Positions 11,014 through 23,200 of a DNA stretch of 64,000 nt are shown one piece after another. The position numbers and the translations under genes are program-made. The notes beneath the pieces are model-generated. The model did not search any database, had not been told where the DNA came from, and was given only the letters and a program-made list of their open reading frames with translations. This DNA comes from Balaenoptera acutorostrata (lineage: Eukaryota > Chordata > Mammalia > Artiodactyla > Balaenopteridae), in assembly GCF_949987535.1 (NCBI RefSeq), contig NC_080075.1, positions 5,564,606 through 5,628,605 on the forward strand. Direction: 5' to 3'. Each line of letters opens with the position of its first letter. Positions within the stretch are counted from its first letter, which is position 1.

Positions 11014-14000
11014 CTAGGTTCCACATACATGCGTTAATATACGATATTTGTTTTTCTCTTTCTGACTTACTTCACTCTGTATGGCAGTCTCTAGATCCAT
11101 CCAAGTCTCAACAAATGACTCAATTTCGTTCCTTTTTATGGCTGAGTAATATTCCATTGTATATATGTGCCACAACTTCTTTATCCATTCGTCTGTCGAT
11201 GGGCATTTAGGTTGCTTCCATGACCTGTCTATTGTAAATAGTGCTGCAATGAACATTGGGGTGCACGTGTCTTTTTGAATTACAGTTTTCTCTGCGTATA
11301 TGCCTAGTAGTGGGATTGTTGGATCATAAGGTAATTCTATTTTTAGTCTTTTAAGGAACCTCTATAGTGTTCTCCATAGTGGCTGTATCAATTTACATTC
11401 CCACCAACAGTGCAAGGGTGTTCCCTTTCCTCCACACCCTCTCCAGCATTTGTTGTTTGTAGATTTTCTGATGATGCCTATTCTAACTGGTGTGAGGTGA
11501 TACCTCATTGTAGTTTTGATTTGCATTTCTCTAATTAGTGATGTTGAGCAGCTTTTCATGTGCTTCTTGGCCATGTGTATGTCTTCTTTGGAGAACTGTC
11601 TATTTAGGTCTTCTTCCCATTTTTGGACTGGGTTGTTTGTTTCTTTAGTATTGAGCTGCATGAGCTGTTTATATATTTTGGAGATTAATCCTTTGTCCAT
11701 TGATTCGTTTGCAAATATTTTCTCCCATTCTGAGGGTTGTCTTTTCGTCTTGTTTATGGTTTCCTTTGCTGTGCAAAAGCTTTGAAGTTTCATTAGGTCC
11801 CATTTGTTTATTTCTGTTTTTATTTCTATTACTCTAGGAGGTGGATCAAAAAAGATCTTGCTGTGATTTATGTCAAAGAGTGTTCTTCCTATGTTTTCCT
11901 CTAAGAGTTTGATAGTGTCCAGTCTTACATTTAGGTCTCGAATCCATTTTGAGTTTATTTTTGCGTATGGTGTTAGGGAGTGTTCTAATTTCATTCTTTG
12001 GCATGTAGCTGTTCAGTTTTCCCAGCACCACTTATTGAAGAGACTGTCTTTTCTCCATTGTATATCTTTGCCCCCTTTGTCATAGATTACTTGACCATAG
12101 GTGTGTGGGTTAATCTCTGGGCTTTCTATGTTGTTCCATTGATCTATGTTTCTGTTTTTGTGCCAGTACCATATTGTCTTGATTACTGTAGCTTTGTAGT
12201 ATAGTGTGAAGTCAGGGAGTCTGATTCCTCCAGCTCTGTTTTTTTCCCTCAAGACTGCTTTGGCTATTCGGGGTTTTGTGTCTCCATACAAATTTTAAGA
12301 TGATTTGTTCTAGTTCTGTAAAAAAAAAAAAAAAAAATGCCATTGGTAACTTGATAGGGATTGCATTGAATCTGTAGATTGCTTTGGATAGTATACTCAT
12401 TTTCACAATATTGATTCTTCCAATCCCAGAACATGGTATATCTCTCCATCTGTTGGTATCATCTTTAATTTCTTTCATCAGTGTCTTATAGTTTTCTGCA
12501 TACAGGTTTTTTGTCTCCCTAGGTAGGTTTATTCCTAGGTATTTTATTCTTTTTGTTGCATTGGTAAATGGGAGTGTTTCCATAATTTCAATTTCAGATT
12601 TTTCATCATTAGTGTATAGGAATGCAAGAGATTTCTGTGCATTAATTTTGTATCCTGCAACTTTACCAAATTCATTGATTAGCTCCAGTAGTTTTCTGGT
12701 GGCATTTTTAGGACTCTCTATGTAGAGTATCATGTCATCTGCAAACAGTGACAGTTTTAGTTCTTCTTTTCCAATTTGTATTCCTTTTATTTCTTTTTCT
12801 TCTCTGATTGCCGTGGCTAGGACTTCCAAAACTATGTTGAATAATAGTGGTGAGAGTGGACATCCTTGTCTTGTTCCTGATCTTAGAGGAAATGCTTTCA
12901 GTGTTTCACCATTGAGAATGAGGTTTGCTGTGGGTTTGTCATATATGGCCTTTATTACATTGAGGTAGATTCCCTCTATTCCCACTTTCTGGAGAGTTTT
13001 TGTCATAAATGGGTGTTGAATTTTGTCAAAAGCTTTTTCTGCATCTATTGAGATGATCATATGGTTTTTCTTCAATTTGTTAATATGGTGTATCACATTG
13101 ATTGATTTGCGTAAATATTGAAGAATCCTTGCATCCCTGGGATAAATGCCACTTGATTGTGGTGTATGATCCTTTTAATGTGTTGTTGGATTCTGTTTGC
13201 TAGTATTTTGTTGAGGATTTCTGCATCTATATTCATCAGTGATATTGGTCTGTAATTTTCTTTTTTTGTAGTTTCTTTGTCTGGTTTTGGGATCAGGGTA
13301 GTGGTGGCCTCATAGAATGAGCTTGGAAATGTTCCTTCCTCTGCAATTTTTTGGAAGAGTTTGAGAAGGATGGGTGTTAACTTTTCTCTAAATGTTTGGT
13401 ACAATTCACCTGTGAAGCCATCTGCTCCTGGACCTTTTGTTTGTTGGAAGATTTTTAATCACAGTTTCAATTTCATTACTTGTGATTGGTCTGTTCATAT
13501 TTTGTTTCTTCCTGGTTCACTCTTGGAAGGTTATATCTTTCTAAGAATTTGTCCATTTCTTCCAGGTTGTCCATTTTATTGGCATAAAGTTGCTTGTAGT
13601 AGTCTCTTAGGATGCTTTGTATTTCTGCGGTGTCTGTTGTAACTTCTCCTTTTTCATTTCTAATTTTATTGATTTGAGTCCTCTCCCTCTTTTTCTTGAT
13701 GAGTCTGGCTAATGGCTTATCAATTTTGTTTATCTTCTCAAAGAACCAGCTTTTAGTTTTATTGACCTTTGCTATTGTTTCCTTTGTTTCTATTTCATTT
13801 ATTTTCGCTCTGATCTTTATGATTTCTTTCCTTCTGCTAACTTTCGGTTTTGTTTGCTCTTCTTTCTCTAGTTCCTTTAGGTGTAAGGTTAGATTGTTTA
13901 CTTGAGATTTTTCTTGTTTCTTGAGGTAAGCTTGTATAGCTATAAACTTCCGTCTTAGAACTGCTTTTGCTGCATCCCATAGGTTTTGGGTCGTCGTGTT

Positions 14001-14798
14001 TTCATTGTCATTTGTCTCTAGGTATTTTTTGATTTCCTCTTTGATTTCTTCAGTGATCTCTTGGTTATTTAGTAACGTGTTGTTTAGCCTCCTTGTGTTT
14101 GTGTTTTTTACGTTTTTTTCCCTGTAATTCATTTCTAATTTCATAGCGTTGTGGTCAGAAAAGATGCTTGATATGATTTCAATTTTCTTAAATTTACTGA
14201 GGCTTGATTTGTGACCCAAGATGTGATCTATCCTGGAGAATGTTCCGTGTGCGCTTGAGAAGAATGTGTAATCTGCTGTTTTTGGATGGAATGTCCTATA
14301 AATATCAATTAAATCTATCTGGTCTATTGTGTCATTTAAAGTTTCTGTTTCCTTATTTACTTTCATTTTGGATGATCTGTCCATTGGTGTAAATGAGGTG
14401 TTAAAGTCCCCCACTATTATTGTGTTACTGTCCATTTCCTCTTTTATAGCTGTTAGCAATTGCCTTATGTATTGAGGTGCTCCTATGTTGGGTGCATATA
14501 TATTTATAATTGTTATATCTTCTTCTTGGATTGATCCCTTGATCATTATGTAGTGTCCCTCCTTGTCTCCTGTAACATTCTTTATTTTAAAGTCTATTTT
14601 TTCTGATATGAGTATAGCTACTCCAGCTTTCTTTTGATTTCCATTTGCATGGAATATCTTTTTCCATCCCCTCACTTTCAGTCTGTATGTGTCCCTAGGT
14701 CTGAAGTGGGTCTCTTGTAGACAGCATATATATGGGTCTTGTTTTTGTATCCATTCAGCAAGCCTGTGTCTTTTGGTTGGAGCATTTAATCCATTCAC
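11014..14798 (-). pseudogene. L1 ORF2 (endonuclease / reverse transcriptase), frameshifted
   Basis: ORF2p would nick DNA and reverse-transcribe L1 RNA. The longest piece, 13476-14798 (440 residues), holds the APE-type endonuclease with [21 protein letters not shown] and SDHNAMKLE. Then 13093-13404 and 12212-13096 carry the reverse transcriptase, with [23 protein letters not shown] and the catalytic FADDMILY. The C-terminal pieces are 12013-12291, 11362-11994 (with [14 protein letters not shown]) and 11014-11256. Each change of frame is a disabling indel, so the element cannot move by itself, but domains are long and well kept. This marks it as younger than the surrounding copy. Confidence 0.85.
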
Positions 14799-14895
14799 GT
14801 TTTAGGTAATTATTGATATGTATGTTCCTATGACCATTTTCTTAATTGTTTTGGGTTTGTTTTTGTAGGACCTTTTCTACTCTTGTGTTTCCCAC

Positions 14896-15842
14896 TTAGA
14901 GATGTTCCTTTAGCATTTGTTGTAGAGCTGGTTTGGTGGTGCTGAATTGTCTTAGCTTTTGCTTGTCTGTAAAGCTTTTGATTTCTCCATCAAATCTAAA
15001 TGAGATCCTTGCCAGGTAGAGTAATCTTGGTTGTAGGTTCTTTCCTTTCATCACTTTAAGTATATCATGCCACTCCCTTCTGGCTTGTAGAGTTTCTGCT
15101 GAGAAATCAGCTGTTAACTTTATGGCAGTTCCCTTGTATGTTATTTTTCGTTTTTCCCTTGCTGGTTTCAATAATTTTTCTTTGTCTTTAATTTTTTCAA
15201 TTTGATTACTATGTGTCTCAGCGTGTTTCTCCTTGGGTTTATCCTGTGTAGGACTTGCTGCGCTTCCTGGACTTGGGTGGCTATTTCCTTTCCCATGTTA
15301 GGGAAGTTTTCGACTATAATCTCTTCAAATATTTTCTCTGGTCCTTTCTCTCTCTCTTCTCCTTCTGGGACCCCTATAATGCGAATGTTGTTGTGTTTAA
15401 TGTTGTCCCAGAGGCCTCTTAGGCTGTCTTCATTTCTTTTCATTCTTTTTTCTTTATTCTGTTCTGCAGCAGTGTATTCCACCATTCTGTCTTCCAGGTC
15501 ACTTATCCGTTCTTCTGCCTCAGTTATTTTGCTATTGATTCCTTCTAGTGTAGTTTTCATTTCAGTTATTGTATTGTTCATTGTATTGTTCATTTGTTTG
15601 TTCTTTAATTCTTCTAGGTCTTTGTTAAACATTTCTTGCATCTTCTCGATCTTTGCCTCCATTCTTTTTCCGAGGTCCTGGATCATCTTCACTATCATTA
15701 TTCTGAATTCTTTTTCAGGAAGGTTGCCTATCTCCACTTCATTTAGTTTTTTTTCTCGGGTTTTATCTAGTTCCTTCATCTGGTATATAGCCCTCTGCCT
15801 TTTCATCTTGCCTATCTTTCTGTGAATGTGGTTTTCTTCCAC
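14896..15842 (-). pseudogene. L1 ORF1 (RNA-binding protein), one frameshift
   Basis: ORF1p is the trimeric RNA chaperone of the L1 particle. The first part, 15168-15842 (224 residues), starts MEENHIHRKIGKMKR and contains a coiled coil (a long run rich in E, K, M and N, residues about 45-135) followed by the RRM-like part ([20 protein letters not shown]). The C-terminal domain continues in another frame at 14896-15171 (ITYKGTAIKLTADFSAETLQ to the end). Only one frame break, near 15168-15171, separates the halves, so ORF1 is nearly intact. Confidence 0.85.
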
Positions 15843-15926
15843 AGGCTGCAGGATTGTAGTTTTTCTTGCTTCTGCTGTCTGCCCTCTGGTGGCTGAGACT
15901 ATCTAAGCGGCTTGATGGGAGGCTCC

Positions 15927-17770
15927 TCAATTTGTATTTTTTATTGCCATTTTGTTAATTGTTTTGGATTTGTTTTTGTAATCTTATTTTTCCTTTCCTC
16001 TTTTGTCCTCTTCTCTTGTGATTTGTTGATAATCTTTAGTGTTGTGTTTGGATTCTTTTTTCTTTTTTGTGTGTATATCTATTATAGATTTTGGGTTTGT
16101 GGTTACCATGAGTTTTCGGTATAGCAGTCTCTATATATACATGATTGTTTTAAGTTGCTCACCTCTTAATTTTTAATGCATTTTATTTTCTTTAATTTTT
16201 ATTGGAGTATAGTTGATTTACAGTGTTGTGTTAGTTTCTGCTGTACAGCAAAGTGAATCAGTTATACATATACATATATCCACTCTTTTTTAGATTCTTT
16301 TCCCATATAGGTCATTACAGAGTACTGAGTAGAATTCCTTGTGCTATACCGTAGGTCCTCATTAGTTATCTATTTTATACATAGTAGTGTGTATCAAATG
16401 TATTTTAAATATCCAGCATTTGTACTCTCTTGCTGTCACAATTACTGTTTTTCATATCATAATTGTGTATGGATGATTCCCTACCTTTACTGTATGTTTG
16501 CCTTTACCAGGCAACTTTCCCATTTCGTTAATTGTCTTGTTTCTAGTTGTGGCCTTTTCTGCTTACAAAAGTTCCTTAAGCAGTTTGTTGTAAAGCTGCT
16601 TTGGTGATGCTAAATTCTTTTAGCTTTTGCTTGTTTGTAAATCTTTTGATTTCTCTGTCAAATCTGAATGAGAACCTTGCTGGGTAGAGTATTTTTGTTG
16701 TAGGTTTTTCCCTTCCATCACTTTCAGTATATCATGCTGTTCCTTTCTGGCATAGAATTTCTGCTGAAATATTAGCTGAAACCCTATGGGGATTCCTTTA
16801 TATGTTTGTTGCTTTTTCTTTGTTGCTGTTAATATTTTCCCTTTATCTTCAATTTTTGTTAAATTGATTACTATGTGTCTTGGAGTGTTCCTCCTTTGGT
16901 TAATCCTGTACGGGACTCTGTGCTTCCTGGGCTTGGATGACTGTTTCCTTTCCCAGGTTAGGAAGGTTTTTAGCTATTATCTCTTCAAATATTTTCTCAG
17001 GCCCTTTCTCTCTCTCTTCTTCTGGGACCCCTATAATGCAAATGTTGGTGCATTTGACCTCGTTCCAGAAGTCTCTTAGACTGTCCTCATTTCTTTTCAT
17101 TCCTTTTTCTGTTCTGTGGCAGTGATTTCCACCCGTCTTCCAGCTCACTTACTGTTTTTCTGCCTCATTTATTCTGCTATAGATTTCTTCTAGTGCATTT
17201 CAGTTTTTGTATTCTTCAGCTCTGGTTGTCTCTATACATTCTAACTCTTTGTTAAAAACTTCTTGTAGCTTCTCACTCTGTGCGTCTGTTCTTTTCCCGT
17301 GTTCTTGGATCATCTTTATGATCAGTGCTCTGAACTATTTCTTGGGTACATTGCATATGTCCACTTCACTTAGTTGTTCTTCTGGGGTTTTATCTTATTC
17401 CTTCATCTGGAACATATTTCTCTGCCTTCTCATTTCATCTAAATTTGTTTGCATTTTTATGTATGTGGGAGGTTAGTTATGTTTCTCAAACTTGGAGAAG
17501 TGGACCTCTGTAGGGATTGTCCTGTGTGTCCCTTCAGTACACTCCCTTTCTTCACCCAAGGGCCAGGGACCAGCTGGTCCCAGGGTAGGTTCTGACCTGT
17601 GCTTGGGGACTCATATCCACAGGCTGCAGGACTGTAGTTTTCTTGCATCTGGTGTCTGCCCCCTGGTGGGTGAGGCTCGTCTAGAGGCTTGTTCATGCCT
17701 CTGGGTGGGAGGGGCCAGTGTCTGCCCACTGATGGGCAGAGCTGGGTCTTGGCCTTCTTGTGAAAATGTA
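15927..17770 (-). mobile_element. Older L1 LINE, 5' part (inter-ORF, ORF1, 5' UTR)
   Basis: This continues the L1 interrupted at 10787. Inter-ORF sequence is followed (moving right) by a decayed ORF1 (open piece 16900-17148, with [20 protein letters not shown]) and a G/C-rich 5' UTR at about 17490-17770. The homologous 5' UTR occurs in opposite orientation near 29460-29840, which confirms its nature. A short L1 tail is nested at 16186-16396. The end at about 17770 is placed by the change to non-L1 sequence. Confidence 0.8.
16186..16396 (-). mobile_element. Short L1 3'-end insertion nested in the older L1
   Basis: About 211 bp matching an L1 3' terminus (contains ctgctgtacagcaaagtgaa), 5'-truncated. 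Flanking target duplications are aatgcatttta at 16175-16185 and aatgtatttta at 16397-16407. The uninterrupted site is seen in the L1 copy near 27652-27667. Confidence 0.8.
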
Positions 17771-18029
17771 AAAGTCTATACAGTGGTTGCCCTTATCAGT
17801 TTTTGGACTGGTAAAGGGTTCATAAGAAGACTCACATTTTAATCCATTTTAGGAGCAAGCAAACAGATGGAGTACAGCTGAGGCTACAAAGGGGAATCAG
17901 CCCTCATTGGTTAGCTAATGGTCTCTGACCTCCCCAGGCAGAAGGTGTCCTCACTCTCTATGGGACCTGGGAGTGTGCAGGTAAACTCAGGAGAGGGCCG
18001 GCAAAGAAACAGATTTGAAGGAGAATGGT
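17771..18029. other. Spacer between L1 and the end of IL1R1
   Basis: No gene or repeat recognised. It is probably the start of the intergenic region downstream of IL1R1. Confidence 0.4.
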
Positions 18030-19818
18030 CAATACCAGGATTTGACAATTTTATTGGAAAATAAGTACAGTCCATTGATCAATGATATGTGCTGTACATG
18101 AATCTGGCATCTTACTGTATAAAAATATTTGGTATCTGCTGCAGAATTATACAAACAAGTTTAAAAATAACCCTTCATCATTAACCAGTGCAAATGTAAT
18201 TTATCAAAAATATCATTGAAAAAAATGGCTCAATACCCTTTCTTTTATTGCAAATAAAATAGAGGCAGAAGGGGGAAAATAAAAATTCTGCTAAGCCAGT
18301 TTTAATGACTGGAAATGAAACACTTCATTGCATTTGCAAACTTAAACAGTTAGGCTGACCAGAACAAACAAAAAAATTACCATCAGATAATACAGTAAAA
18401 TCTAATTAATGGGGAAGGCCTGAAAGGAAGAGGTTAGAGAAAACCTTAAAAGAGATTTTCAAAAATTAAATAAGATAATCTGCAGACATTTTTAAACAAT
18501 AAAGCACTACACAAATCTATGTTATATGTGCAAATTACTTCTGAAGGCACCTCCGACAAAGAGACACACCCACACCTCTCCTGCAGAGAGCAGGGCTCCT
18601 AGCTGGAGACAGAAAAAACTTCCCATAAAGTGACAGCCAACAATAAGTACAATCAGACTGAGAAAAAGAGAGCCAAGTGCCTTAGGGCAGTTTATTGGGG
18701 AAATCTCTTGGAGGAAGTGACTTGGAGTAAATTTTGAGTTTCAGTAAAATTCTGGTCAGCTGGAGAAAATGTGAGGAGAATTTCCAGTCAGAGGAGACAG
18801 GAAGGAGAGGCAGAGATGGAGGGGCACTGGGGGCAGGTATGAAGGTGCACAACTTGGGATTCGCAGAGCAGGACCAAGAGGGGTCCAGCTGTGTTGGGGT
18901 GGTGAGATGCTAGTGGGAGAATGTGGGCTTCAGCTCCTGAACCAGGAAGAGCCGGTGGAAGTATTCTAGTCAGGGCAGGATGAGACCAGAGCAGCATCGT
19001 GGGAAGGCTGGTTCATCTGGGGCCGTGTGTGTATGACAGAGTATAAGGAGGAGGTGACTTGGAAGTTGTCCTTCCAAAGAAGGGATGAGTCAAGTAAAAT
19101 GCAGAAGAATAAGGTGGAACCGAATGGTCATTCCAGGGGGAAGGCATTAAGAGGTGGATCAATTCTTTGCAACTCTTTCTCTTGAAATTCTCTCTCTCCT
19201 GCAGAAAGCTAAGGTTATTGCAAACCCTTCTAATACTGGAGAATTCCTTTGTTCATTGAAATGACAGTTTTAAAGGTCTGTGAAGTGAAATTCCATCTTT
19301 GGAAAGTGACTGCCAGCTGTCAAGGGGTATGGGAAATGCAAGGCAAATGGAAAGTTCTCCAAGAATGCGTCTAATTTCCCTGGGAAGTACGGGTCTCACT
19401 GTGCCTGCAGCAATGTCCAAGAGAACCGCTCGAGGACCAGTGACCCTGCTGTCCCCAGACTGGGCCACAGCCCTGCCCTCAGACTGTGGGTGACTTCCTA
19501 AAGCTGTCTATAGAAGGTATTTCCTGCATGTTCATTCCTCTTGTTTGCTGCCTCAGTGCCTTTTCTCAGCAGTTCAAACATTCAGACAGGGCATCTGCTG
19601 CCTTGTTAAAGGACTTCCCAAGCCCTCTGCTCTGAGTTGCCCTGGCCACAGGGCAACTGTCACTACATCCTGCTCCCTTAACAATCCAATTCTAGGTGAC
19701 CTCAGGGATAAGGGACTACACAGGTGTGTGGTATGACTGTACAAGTCAGTGAGGCCCAGCCCCGCCTGCAATGCCTGAAGACAGGAGTCACCAAGGAACT
19801 CTTGGCCAAGCTTCTCTG
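18030..19818 (-). other. IL1R1: IL1R1 3' untranslated region
   Basis: This non-repetitive sequence follows the TAG stop at 19819-19821. Length is bounded by the candidate poly(A) signal at 18050-18055. The distal 500 bp is AT-rich, as is usual for a regulated cytokine-receptor mRNA. No transposon was recognised inside it, although L1 begins only about 260 bp beyond. The exact cleavage site cannot be fixed from sequence alone. Confidence 0.6.
18050..18055 (-). promoter_or_regulatory. IL1R1: Candidate distal poly(A) signal of IL1R1
   Basis: AATAAA on the minus strand, about 1.76 kb past the stop codon, in a stretch that looks single-copy. Other AATAAA matches on the same strand, near 18242-18248 and 18693-18698, could serve shorter transcripts. 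The choice of the distal one is inference. Confidence 0.5.
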
Positions 19819-20237
19819 CTACCCGAGGGGCACGTGGACCTCCAGTGGCCGTTTCTCCTTAGAGTCCAGCTGAGTGGCCGGGGACAGCAGCTTGTGGTTG
19901 GCTGAAGGCGGCTGCCGCTGGACTGGCATGTGGTACCTGACCTTCTTCCAGAACCTCGAGTTCGTAGACTGTGACCCTTCTCTAATGTCCCCTGACCAGC
20001 GTATGGCCCCTTGTTTCTGCTTAATGAATTTAATGGATTCTGGCATTTTCTCATAGTCTGGGATTTTCTCTAGCTCCAGCAGGACAACTTTAATTCCTTC
20101 CTGAATGAGAGCGTTGTACATGGCTATCTGCTCTTCAGATGAATTCCCCAGCCAGCAGAATCCTGATATTTCTCGGGCCAAAATGATGATCAGTCTTCTG
20201 CTTTTCTTTATGGTTTCATTAGCAACCTCAACAATGC
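19819..20237 (-). CDS. IL1R1: IL1R1 last coding exon (rest of TIR domain and tail)
   Basis: Residues 435-573 and the TAG stop at 19821-19819. It includes the helix region [11 protein letters not shown] (445-455), [12 protein letters not shown] and [19 protein letters not shown], and TIR box 3 ([11 protein letters not shown], with F530-W531). The tail ends HVPLG, as in known orthologues, but is four residues longer around 557-560. The acceptor is tttttcag. Confidence 0.97.
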
Positions 20238-23200
20238 CTGAAAAACACGAAGCACAGCAAGTAAACTTTCAACTTACAATCATTCCCTCCAGAACCAAAA
20301 CCCCTCAAGGTTCTTCCCACCCCATGGCCTATGTCTCCTAATGCTCTTTTTTCTTGCCTTACCTAAGATTGAAGGAGTTTCTCATTTTATAGAATAGATC
20401 AAAAACTGACCCACAAAAGGTGAGTATTTCATGCAGGGGTCAGAGTACTTTAAGTAGAAATTTATAAACTTTCTTGTTAAACCACTGGATCTGTATCACT
20501 CCTATTTTACCATCAGTTGTAAAGTAACTACTGGATCTAACTAGTTAAGTTTTCCAAAACGAAAAAAAACTTAGTTAATTGTTGCCCCAACAGAATATAA
20601 GAAAAGTAAACACTTTGCATTTAATATGAAAATCGTCATCATGCACCACTTAAGAGGCTCTTAAAATTGTCAAATATGTACACCCAGGTCACAGTCTTCC
20701 AGAAAGAGGGAACCCAAGTTTAGTAATTAAATTAGTTTTACAAGACTATTACTTTTTCCATTGCATACATACTTTCCCCAACGTAGTCGTCTCGGCCACT
20801 GATGAACAGCTTATATCCACACTGTTTTTCCAAGACCTCAGGTAAGACGTTAAACACAAAAATATCTGAGTTAGAGGTGGACCCTTCCGCAGGGGTCTTT
20901 GGGTATAGTATGTATGCATCATACGTCTTTCCATCTGAAGCTAAAGAGAAAATGCAATATATTTGGAACCAAAAGAAAAAAAACGAGATTTGGTAAAGTC
21001 AATATCGCAAACATGCATTTCATAGTGAATTATTAATTTTGTGTACAATGGTATGAAGCAACAACACCAAAAGTATAATGCCTTTTTAAAGTGTTCATCT
21101 CTTACAAGTTTACATTTATTCTGTTTTACTACAAAGTTCTTATATTATTCGATGGTCCCCTCATATGCAAACATTCTTTACCCCTCAGTATGGAACTATC
21201 CTTATCTCACTGTTCTCATCTTCCCCAAATGTCTAAGCCCTGAATTCTATCCATTCTTCCTTTTATATATTAGTGTAGTGTTAGTTTTTTGTCAGGTTTA
21301 AACAAAAGAGAGAGTGCTTCCCTGATGCATGAAAATTACATCATTTCTTCCATTTGATGGCAGATCATGGGGTGATCTGTGTTCTACCCAGCACAGAGCA
21401 AGTCCTCAGCCACAGCTTCTGAATAACTGGATTTATAAGCAGATGCTCTAAATGCCTGTGTATCCCACCATTATGAACACCAGAGCAGTAACTTAGAAAA
21501 TAATACTATTCAGTCTATTTGGTTAAGAAACTATAATTGTGTATAATTATGTTATTTTGTATATGCCACATTTCATTTTAAAATTTAAATAAGACCCCTC
21601 CTAGTTAGCTTTTACATCTCTTAACTATCCCAACAAGAAAATACTGCATAGAATACAAAATTGTACCTTTTTTTGGGAGAAAATCATAGAAAGAATCTCT
21701 GTACCAAAGCACAATGTCAACCTTGAAGACTTTATAGATGAAAACAGAGCATGTAATTACCAATGTTAACATGACAAATACACCAATTGTGGGCGTCTGG
21801 AAATCAGGGGCTACAGCAGAAAAGAGGGGAAAAAATATTAGAACCCAAAGAATTTAAAAATTGAGCATAGCAAATTAAATATTATCATCCCAGAGAAACC
21901 ATATTTGGGATTGGCCTGTAATCCCAAATCCCAGACAGTATTAACCCATTCATTATCATCTTTTATTAATGAATACTAATGTACAAAGTCATTGAGAATG
22001 GATACTGTATAAAACTAAGGTGCATTGTATTAAATTTTCACCTAAGTCGTATGTAATAACATAGAAAAAATACCAAAGACCATAGGATACAGCATTCCAA
22101 AGGACTATGAGTAAAGTCAGAGTCACTCAAAAGCCTACAAAAGTTCTACAAAAGTAGAAGAGTCAGGTGGAGAAAGCTGAAGACAGGGGGAAAGGAGAAA
22201 AGGGTTTAGGGATGCCAGACAGTGTTTCACACTTCCACATCCTCCCAGCTTCACATGCTAGTTATTCATGTGATGACTGCAGAGGAGTCATGTGGAGAGG
22301 TAAGGGGGAGGAGAGTAGAGAAAGAAGGAGACTTCTAAATGTCAGGGGCCAAGGAGGCATCCAGAAAGCTCTGTTATTTTGCTTTTCCAATTTCAGTCAT
22401 TGATCCATCTGCAGTTGAACTGGCTATCAAGTGGAACTCAAGATATCCGATTGGCCCAATTGATAGTTCACATTTACAGTCTTAATTACTGTCGCTTTGA
22501 ACAAGATCATGATATCTGAAGTGTAAATCGTCCCGATTTGTCGTTTTTATTCAAGACCACCTTGACTAGTCTTGGCCCTTTACATTTCCAATATGACCTT
22601 TAGGATAAACGTGCCCACAACAACATGCCCACACAAATGCACACCCACACCTGCACAACTATTGCTGAGATTTTGATTGGAATTGTTTTGAATCTATAGA
22701 TTAATCTGAAGGGAGCTAACATATTTATAATACTGAGTATTTCAGTCTTTCAATCCATGGATATTGTATATCCCTCCATCTATTAGGTCTTTAATTTATC
22801 TCAATAATGTATTTTTAGTTTGTATCACAGATTTTGAACAGCTGCTGCTGGATTTATTCCTACATACTGAATATTTGATAGTTTTTGATGCTACTGTAAA
22901 TGTTATTTTTTAAACTTAATTTCTATTTGTTGTTGGTATTTGCAGTAATACATAGAAATACTATATATAAACATATACACTAGTGATCGTGCTAAATTCA
23001 TTTACTAATTCTAATAGTTTGTCCATAGGTTCTTTTAGATTTTCTTCCATGTACACATTCATAAATACTGTATTTTAATTCAACTACAAATTATCTTAAA
23101 ATATTTCACAAACACTTTAAGATTTTTTTATTGAAGTATAGCTGATTTATAATGTCATGTTAGTTTCAGGTGTTCAGCAAAGTGATTTAGTTATATATAC

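Larger units (their letters stand above)
10788..15926 (-). mobile_element. Younger L1 LINE nested in the older L1
   Basis: A nearly full-length minus-strand L1 with partial 5' UTR (15843-15926), ORF1, ORF2 and a shortened 3' UTR. The flanks are probable target duplications inside the older L1: tcaatatgtttttttttt from 10771 and tcaatttgtatttttt at 15927-15942. The sequence on either side matches neighbouring parts of the L1 inter-ORF region, as seen uninterrupted near 27425-27450 in another copy. About 750 bp of 3' UTR present in the older copy is absent here, which suggests early polyadenylation or a later deletion. Confidence 0.85.

Noticed and set aside
15202..15825. A 207-residue plus-strand open frame
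   Set aside because: It is the exact antisense of L1 ORF1; the A-rich coiled-coil coding sequence reads as a stop-poor hydrophobic frame on the other strand.
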